64,000 nucleotides of DNA from Lanius collurio (Eukaryota; Chordata; Aves; Passeriformes; Laniidae). The position numbers and the translations under genes were made by a program. The stretch's first letter is position 1. Every line of letters begins with the position of its first letter. Location: positions 20,261,639-20,325,638 of the forward strand of contig JACBWW010000017.1 of assembly GCA_020086605.1 (NCBI GenBank), written 5' to 3'. Shown piece by piece: positions 52,501-61,500 of the stretch. The notes beneath the pieces are model-generated. The model was not told the origin of the DNA. It did no database searches and saw only the letters and a list, made by a program, of their open reading frames with translations.

Positions 52501-55500
52501 TAAAGCAGTTTAGGGTCCAGTTTCATGTCTGAGAGTTAAGAGAACAGTATGACTAAAAGATGTATTTGGCTACACTGTACTGAACTTCATATGTGTATCT
52601 GAACTTCATAGTCAAGTCTTTGCACAGCTAGCACAAAGCTTTCATAGATTTCTGCTATGCAGTAGCTTCAGAGTTAATAATTTAATAATTATTTCTGGAT
52701 CCTCCAGAAGTAGCACTCTACAAACACTCTACTCATTCATATAAGCAGATTGTATTAAAAAGAAAACACAGAAAGAGAAGAGTGAAAAGGGGACTAAGAA
52801 GTGCTGTTCTTTCAGCCTCACTCAGATGTGGTTTAGATTGGGCTAAATACACCAAAACCACCCCGTTTTGAGTTGCTTATATCTCCTCACTGGCAGTTTC
52901 TGAGTCAGGTAAGTAGAGGTACCTACACACATTATGTCCTTGTGTTTGTCATTTCTAACAAGAATATGTTTTTACACAATAATGATGTCCATGTTAGTTC
53001 ACTGAGACCTGTGAGCCCCCAGATACAACTCATCAATCAGTTTGCTGTGTGATCAGTTTGTTGTGGTAATTGGTGCTTTGGAAGGAAAGTACTTACTACT
53101 GATTCCTTGCTTTTTCTGTTTTTAAGCAGCTTCCTTATCTTCACAAAATGTAATGTAGTTGTGATACTACCATTGCCTAGATAATGTTTGTGAATGTCCT
53201 GTGAATGTAAATAGCTACTTTGAGTGATATTGCTGCAAAGAGAGATTTGAGGGGCAAATAGCCATGGAATAGTCATAAATAATTCATTGCAAACAGGTTT
53301 CCTCAAGCAAAACTGAAATTTAGAACAGATTTTCTTAGAGTTACTGTGTCTGACAGCAGTAGAAAGTAAATCAATGTAATAAAGTATCTAAGCATTGCAA
53401 TACAATGTATGGAAGAGTAGATAGGAGAAACTGCTGATATAAAGTAGTGTTGGTCACTGTATTTTAGAATCTGTCTTTACTTTGCCCTTTGGACTCTTTC
53501 CCCAGAAAGTATATGCCTTTTGGCAGTGTCAGATTAGAGATTGATGGTGCAGAGATGGAAAATGCAGATTTTTCAGCTGTACAAATAAGATAAAGTTTGG
53601 TAGGAATAATTTTTTTTCTTCATGCCTGACTTCCCATCCCATTTTGGCTTTGATCCTGTGAAATGGTACAATTCAATTACATTAGTCCCAGTGCTGGAAA
53701 CAAACAGTTTGGTTTTACTTAAAATGTCACATCACAGTCCTGCATTACCTACTGTGGATGGGTGCCCCGTTACGTATGGTTTGGCAAAATACTAATGGCA
53801 AGCTCTAGAGAGTCTTGGCTGTGGAATTGTTTACTTGACATGGCTGTGCCTGGAACAGGATGCAGCTCCTAAAGGGCATAGTTAAGGTCCTCAGTGAAAT
53901 GGTAGCTGTGATTCTTGGTGAGGTTTTATTTGGCTTAAGATAACTTGTGCAATATTTCTAATCCATGCTTGGTCTTCTGCTGCTTAAAAGGAAAAAAAGA
54001 ACCTGAAGAAAAAAAGAAGAAAACACAGTTTGTGGGTTTTCTCTTTCCTCTCTTTAAGAGAGATTTCTAAATGTACAAAATGACAATTTTTAAGGTGTTG
54101 TATGAATTGCTTATCAAGGGAAGAGAACTCTGCGTATACAAAGTTCTGACATGGCAAGCACTTTGAAATTATGGTAGGATTTCTGCAGGTGTTTTCCTTC
54201 CTCATATTATTAATTTAGAGTTCTTCATACTTCTTTTTTTTTTTTTTTTTTTTGTTTACTTGACTGTATTATCAAATAAACTGGAATAATTTGCTGAAGT
54301 TTTTGAGCTTATTTAATTGGATATATCTTCTGGGTTTTGGCAATTGCTTGGTCTCTTTTTAAGCAGTCTCTGTGGACATCTCATTTTAGTCACTTCACAC
54401 TCTTCTTGCTGGGCACCCAAAACGGGCTGGTTCCAGAGGAGTGCAGGTGCCCCACAGAGTCACAGCTGAGCACCTGGGAACCAGCAGCAGCTCTTCCTGA
54501 GAAACTTTCTTTGTACAAGAAAGTGCTGCAGTAAAAATGTGTATGAGCAGACCAGACCAGCTTATGTGGGGTTTTTGCAAGGTTGTGGTTCAGGTTGCTA
54601 AGGCTCCCTGTATGTGTGCTTTTCTGTGGAGTTTCATTTGACATTTATTTTTTTAGGGCATAGTTAATGACTCATTTTCTCAGTTGTTTGTCAGCACACA
54701 GTGGTTTCTGATAGAGGCATTGTTACATGAGTTGAGACGAGATAGTAAATAAATTTTCCAACTTCTTGTAATTTTTTATGCAAAAAGTCTGCCATTTAAC
54801 TTTGAACATTAAAAAACAAAAGAAAGCAAAGATCTCAGAAGTTTCAGTGCAAACTTTATTGAACTCTAACTGAAGTCAGTGAGACTAGCCCAACTGAGGT
54901 TTAGGACATACTTGTTTTTTGGCAAACAACACGGAGGATCCACACTCATGTCTGCTGTGAGGCAATGCAGATCAATTCATCCCTGGGGACAGTGTGAATT
55001 GTGTGCACTGTAAGTGTTGGGAAGCTTGGGGAACCCTTTTATGGCTCTTCAATAATGCTATAAAGATATCACTTACATGGAAAGGATTGTAAATAATAGA
55101 ATGTTAAAAGCATGGTTTCTCAAGATGGTTTGTTTGGTTTTTTAAAAAACTGCTTTCTTAAAGTCTGTAGAGTGGCGATCATTGTAGTGGCTTACATTGT
55201 TTGTTTGATTTACTTTCCTGAGGTTGAGGCAAGATTACCTGCTTGGTAAGTTTTGTGCCCCTCAGCAAGAAAATACTATTCTTGCAACTTAAAACATAGT
55301 AGGAGTATTGTAAAGTACCATTGTAAAACCTTAACAGATTTACAACATGTTCAAGAAGTACTTTTGCCTTGAAAGCAGTGTGCTTTTGCAACTGGCCCTA
55401 CCTTTCATTTTCATTTCTCATTCAGTTTCAAGAATGGTTAGGGATATGTAAGCTCAAAGGGGAGGAAAAAAGCCTGCATTTCTTGTGATAAAAAATTCTT

Positions 55501-58500
55501 ATATATTAAGCATCTACTTGGATTTAGTTGAACTGTTTTCAGACAGCTTTTGAATACGATAAGGCATTATGTTTTCTTCGATCAGTTTGTTTTCTTGTAA
55601 GCTGTACTCATGCTATTACAAAAACTATTAATTACAGTTTTATAAATAGAGAGATGATACAGCTATCCTGTTTTATGTAAACATTTGGGTTTAGTCTGCT
55701 TTTCCTCATCCATCAGCACACTTCAAGTTCTTGGTAACAGTGTTGGTATGTCACATGTGCTGTAGACTGTTCTACTGCCAGAACCTTTTCAGATAGTACG
55801 GTTTTGTCTATGCTTTTTTAACACCACTGACTCCTTTAAGATCAGAATTTCTTCAGTAACATTTAGAGTTACTACAAAATCAAACCTAAAATTTTTGCTG
55901 TTGTGTATGTATATTGAATCAAAACAATTCTAAAACTGAAATCCTGTGCAGAAAGTATTAGGCCAGGAGAAGTGCAGTTTTAAAAGATTATTGGTTATGA
56001 GTGTGCTCTGCAGCACTTTATGTGCTGGGGACAGATTGTGGAGTTTACAGTATTTTGTTTAAAGTTAGTGAAAGTGGATGATTGTAATTAACTGTCAGCT
56101 ATTTCATCATAATTGGGAGATATCAGTTACTTCAGTTATAAGTTCATTATTTCTTATAACTGAAATAAAACTGTTTCTGTTCTCATGATGAGATCAGACC
56201 TGTAAAAATGTCTCTCTTGCAAACTGAATGTCAAAATTTTAACTTAGATAATTACCTGATATAGTTTATACTTGTAATTTAGGTAATTATTTTATAGTCT
56301 CCTCTTCCTATTGAGACGGAAGGCTTAACCGAGGTTTGCCACTGGGTTCAGCCAAACTTGAAATGAAAATGTTCTCTTGTTGCAGATGACATTTTTAGAG
56401 GAAGAGATTGAAGGATAAGGCTTGTTCCTTATGCAGATAGATTTTATTTTTCTACCTGTTAATTAAAGTTTTCTTCTTGGGAGTAAACAATTAAATGATA
56501 AAGTGAAATACCCAGCAATTAAACAGTATGCTCCCATTCATCTGATGCCTGTTATTTGCTAACACATACCTTTTTGTTGTAAAAATATGTTCCAGGTGAA
56601 TTTTAATTCAACTGTAGGTATCTTACAAAGATACATTGGAAAGCACACACTGTAGCTCACACTACTGTTATTAGCAACCCTTAAATAGGCAAAGCAGACA
56701 TAAGCCTGCTTTAATGCTTCACCCTGATATTTTCAGGCCTTTTTAGCAAAGCAGCTTTTATAAATAATTGCTTGTTGGGTATGCCTATCATGTATAGCAT
56801 TAGAAAACTTGGTTCTTTTCCTGTGACAGTATGAGGAAATTAAACTAAGACTAGAGAAAATTTAATATGTAAGACCTGCTGTAAGATGTCTTCAGGCAAT
56901 GCTGGTTAACCTGTCCTCCTGTGCCTACTACAGTTCATTGGGTTTTTGTTCAGATAAATCTGGTGCTTTTAATAATTTTTTAAATGTTTTTTTTAATACT
57001 TCGATTTTTTTCCTTTTTGGCAAGGAAGGAGAAGAGCATCTTGTAGTTAGCATCAGTTCCATGTATACTATGAAATTATTTTATTGAATCTATTTTGTCC
57101 AGTTTTCTTACAAGGATGTTGTGTGGGCTGTGATGTGTGTTTGACATATCACAGTTCTGCTGGATCAGCAAGACCCATTAGTCTGATTGCAGGGGAAAGC
57201 TAAGCAAGTTTGTTCTGCTTTAGTATTGCTCTCTGCATGCTTAATACTGGGTGCTACAATATGTTCTCAGTGCAACTTGACATTTCTTGAAACTAAAGTT
57301 TGGCTGGCTGCTATTTAGTTTTCTGGCTTTTATTCCCCTCCTCTCCTCTTCCTCTTGAGGCTGGCAGTTTTACAGGACTCATGATTGTTTGCTGTGATAC
57401 ACAAAGGGAATCTCTGGCAACAGACATTTTCTTCTAGATTTTCTTCGTTACTGGAAGTGTTAACTTTACCAAGTCCATTATGCTGAAAAACATCTGATTT
57501 CTTTAAATAGTCTGTAGCCTTATTTCCTGTTCCAGCCTGTATGTTTTGCCCCTTTATATGCTGCTTTCAGTCATTTGGTCATTTCTGTTAATGAAGGCAA
57601 GAAGAAAAAACACATGCATCACTGAGGCCCTTTCAGAGAGATCTTGTGCTTTATTTGGGGTAGTGACACACTGGCTGTTTCCTTTTTGCTATCATCATGC
57701 TTTTGTAGTGCTTGCTTTTTAGAACAAATTAAGAGAATGAAATGCTCATACTGTTTGGCCATGATATTTGAACCAGAGTTTGACTCCCTAGTTGAAGCTA
57801 GTATATCTTTGACTTAGCCAGTTCTCATGTACCTTTTGTGTTCTTCAGATGCACCACAATTTTGGCTTTTAAAAGATTCATTAGTTACTTACCTTCATGG
57901 GAAGTGGGAAGGAAGAAAATAATATTTAAGATGTGTCAGGCAACTTTGAAGTGCGATAAATACAAAATGAAGTCTTCATAATATTTGGTTTTTACATAAT
58001 TTGTAATTAGTCTTTGAAAGAAAGCAAGCTTCCTAAATGTTTACTACTGATACTCTTCCCCCAGCTCTGTCACTCACTGTCTCTCCTAAGGATAAACATT
58101 GCTTGGTGGGCTGTGGGTTTGGCTATTTTTGTCTTGTGTAAACACTTAAGAAAATCTTCTTTTCTTTTTTTTTTTGGTGTTTGTTTTTTGTTTTGATTTG
58201 GGTTTTTGAGATTGGAATGAAGTGAAAAAAGAAAAAGAGAGGGCAGATGAAGAGGGAATTTTAATAGTTGATGATTATGGTCTTTGGCTTAGTTAATGCT
58301 TTTAGAGACTTGATTGTTGTGGCTAGATGGGTAGATGTCATTGTCTGCAGTAAACATGTTAATGTGCTTGGGAAGTACCTTTGAGTTCTCTGAAAGAGAT
58401 TACATGAGTTTTAGCAAATATCCAGGCCTTTTGGCTTGCTTATCCATTCTGATGGAGTCAACAGAATGCAAACTTCATAGCATTGTGAAGCATCTAGCCA

Positions 58501-61500
58501 GTTTAATTCCAAGTTTATCTGGCTGAATGTGAACACAGATCAGAGCAAAGAAAATTTATTTTTCAAATAACATAACATTATAGTTACCCTTTGTAATTGT
58601 TCCTGTGCTCAGTGCAACTGTATCTGATTGCATTTACCATAAGCTTCTTTTAGAAGTTTTATCTTCTGCTCATTGATGTACTTCTGTGAGATCTTTTAGT
58701 GCTAGAAATGATGTGTTGATGGTATTGCTCAGTCAGCAGTCCTTGTTTTAATGTCAGAATTTCTGTGGGGAACCATCAAGGTTCCCTGCTTTATTGGCTT
58801 TTTATGTCTGTAACCTTATAACAACATTTTTAATAAGTCTGAAGGTACTTCCTCACCCTTATTAGTGAGAACTCTGCTTTCCCAGACTGTGCATTGTTCC
58901 ATCTGCTGTGGCCCATTTTTATGCTTGTGTTTGACATCTCTGGAGATGCAGAACTGAAAGAGCCTTTCTGATTTAGCAAATCCACCTCCCTATTGCCTTG
59001 GGCTGTCACACCATGGGAGGAAACTGCCAAATAAAATCCAAGAGAGTTAAAGTGGAACTTGTGAATTTTTGTTCCTCCACACCTCAAACCACTTTTAACA
59101 GCTTGGATGCTATTATCTTCTCAGTTGTCTTATATTCTTAATGTCACTTTTGGTTTGGCTTTCATCTAAGCAGTAAACACATTCTGGTGCTGCTTTGTCT
59201 ATAGCAGAGAAGTTTTGATCTTTCTGCTCCTCCTGTGTCACTTAAATTCTCACCAGATCCTTACACATTTGATATAATCAATTTTCACCTGCCCTACCTT
59301 TAATTGCTGCAGTACAACCACAATGGGTCTGTCAGATATTTTGCTAACAGAATAACTGCTCTGTTGGTTTTCTAGTTTTCACCTGATCATATGTGCAATA
59401 CTTTTTCTCTTGGCATTTGAAGGTCTGCAATGAAATATTCCTCTTTGTCTGAATCCTGACATAGAGAATGAGTGACGCCTCTACTAAGTTTCACCAGTGC
59501 TTCAGGTGTTCACTGCTCTCCTCCTTAAGCAAAAGTGTCTGTAAAAAACCTATTTGAGTAGCAAGTACTCTATTTCAGGTCGCTCTTCACAGTTGTTCTC
59601 TGCTGTGAAGTCCAGAAGAAATTCGTGGCTACTGTTGTGGTTAGCTTGAGTCTATTTTTCACCTTCCTTCCTTAGTTACTTCACCTTAGTTACTTCACTG
59701 TAATTTCTTCTGTTTTTATTTCTATCTCTAGTTGAAACAAACAAACAAAAATTTCAAAACCTTGAAAGCTGCTTTTTTTCATAATGTTGTTTTTTGGCTT
59801 TATCTTTTTCCATTTTTTAACAGCGATTTCAGAATTACACTATTTTTTTTCTTTAGTCCAATCATAAATGTTATGTTTAAGCACTGTTGTTTTCCTCTTG
59901 GTTGGTTATTTCTACGCTGTTTACAGCAGCCATGTTAGGCTGCTGATTTTACTTTTGTAACAGTTATTTTTTCCACTGCTTTGTGGCTGTGTTACTGTTA
60001 TTTTTCATTCCATACATGCGGGCTGATATATTGTAGCATCTGTGGACTGTAGACTCTGGCCACAGTTTCTATCTCCAGGGTCTTGAAAGACTCTTATTAA
60101 ATCAGTGCCAAATCCTGCCTGTCTTCTTACCTGTTCAGGGTGCTGTATTACCTTTACTTTGTAGCATTTCTCATCTTGTGGGCTGTGTATAAGCATGGTA
60201 TGAATAATTAATCCAAGCCAGACAGAACTACCTTTATATTTTCATGTTTTCATGCCCTGAAACAGTTTGGGGAAATAGCTAGGCTTCGGAGGGTGTCCCT
60301 TTGTACACCTGCTCTGGGAATTTCTTCCATCTGTGATTCCTCTACTAGCTGTACCATGTACTTATATTCCTTAAACGTGGGGGTAGAATTTTCCTTTGTT
60401 TTTTTCCTTTAATTTTGCAGCAAGGCACTGGTATAAACTGTTTCTCACTACAGAATCTATTCCCTTGCTGTTAATATTTCCTTGCTTTCTAGCATTAAAA
60501 TGTCTGCAGGATAGACATTTCCATGAAATGGTAGCCTGATTGAGAACATCAATTGTATTTTACCTAAATTAGCCACATCTCATATAAGCAGTAAAGCCCA
60601 TGCATAAATAACATTCCTTTGGTATGTCTGTTTGGTTGCTGTCAGATTGAAGATGCTGTCTCCAAGGATGGGAAGACAGTCTTCCACAAGACAGTGGGCT
60701 AAAGCCTGTTTGGGTGTTAAGGTGTAGTGAGAAGATTGTTTGCTCCCTTTTTCTTTTAATTTGTTTTTTCCTTGGATACTGATTTACATGATCTGATTTT
60801 TTTTTCACTCATTTTACTATAATGTTGAAATAGAAATAACCTTGATTTAAGTTACACCTTAGATTTTGAAACATTCCTTCATCTTATCTGGCATCTGAAC
60901 CTGTTCAGCTGGAGCCATCCATGCTGGTTTTCTGGGTTTTGACTGGTTTAATCCTTTGTTTCAGGAGGTGTCTGCTGATCCTTCAGGAACTCTCACAGCT
61001 GCTGAAGAGAGGAAAGAGAAGGTGCCAAGCCCACATCTCAGTCACCTCGTAGTTTTGACGTCTGGCAATTCTCTATATGGTTTGGCAGAAAGAGTGGTGG
61101 CTACAGAATCCTTGTAGGTTGTTTACTGTACATGCTGTATTTGTGATCACTGAAAGCTATTGATTGTTTAAGAAATGATGATTACAAACCAAAGCCTTCC
61201 TATCTCTCCATGTGATTTTAAATATGAGTGATAAAGGTAATTTCTTTATTAAAGGAGTCTAATTCTTTGGTCTAACAACATGCAAGCACAAGGAATGAGA
61301 TTTTACTGGAGATGATCCAGTAATTTGTGACAATACATGGCCAAATCTAACAGGACAATGTTTCTAATGGGAATATTTAATCTGTATGGTTAATTTTTAC
61401 CTTATATTAAACACTTGACTCAGAACTGCTTAGTTTAAGTTGGTCTGGCTTAAATTACTGTGTTCTTTGCAATGGGTAGAAGTGTACCTATGTCACAGCA

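Larger units (their letters stand above)
49086..60964 (+). other. VPS50 largest intron (11.9 kb)
   Basis: No CR1 or LTR piece is recognisable over almost 12 kb, unlike the other long introns. I see a T20 run (54234-54253), a perfect 12-bp hairpin (56131-56164), a 14-bp tandem duplication (59670-59697), and a GC-richer patch at about 54400-54600 of unknown nature. No exon-like sequence of VPS50 is missing between its flanking exons. Confidence 0.8.

Noticed and set aside
54234..54640. T20 run followed by a GC-richer patch, considered as a minus-strand processed pseudogene
   Set aside because: No AATAAA precedes the tail on the minus strand, no recognisable protein is encoded, and retrocopies are rare in birds.
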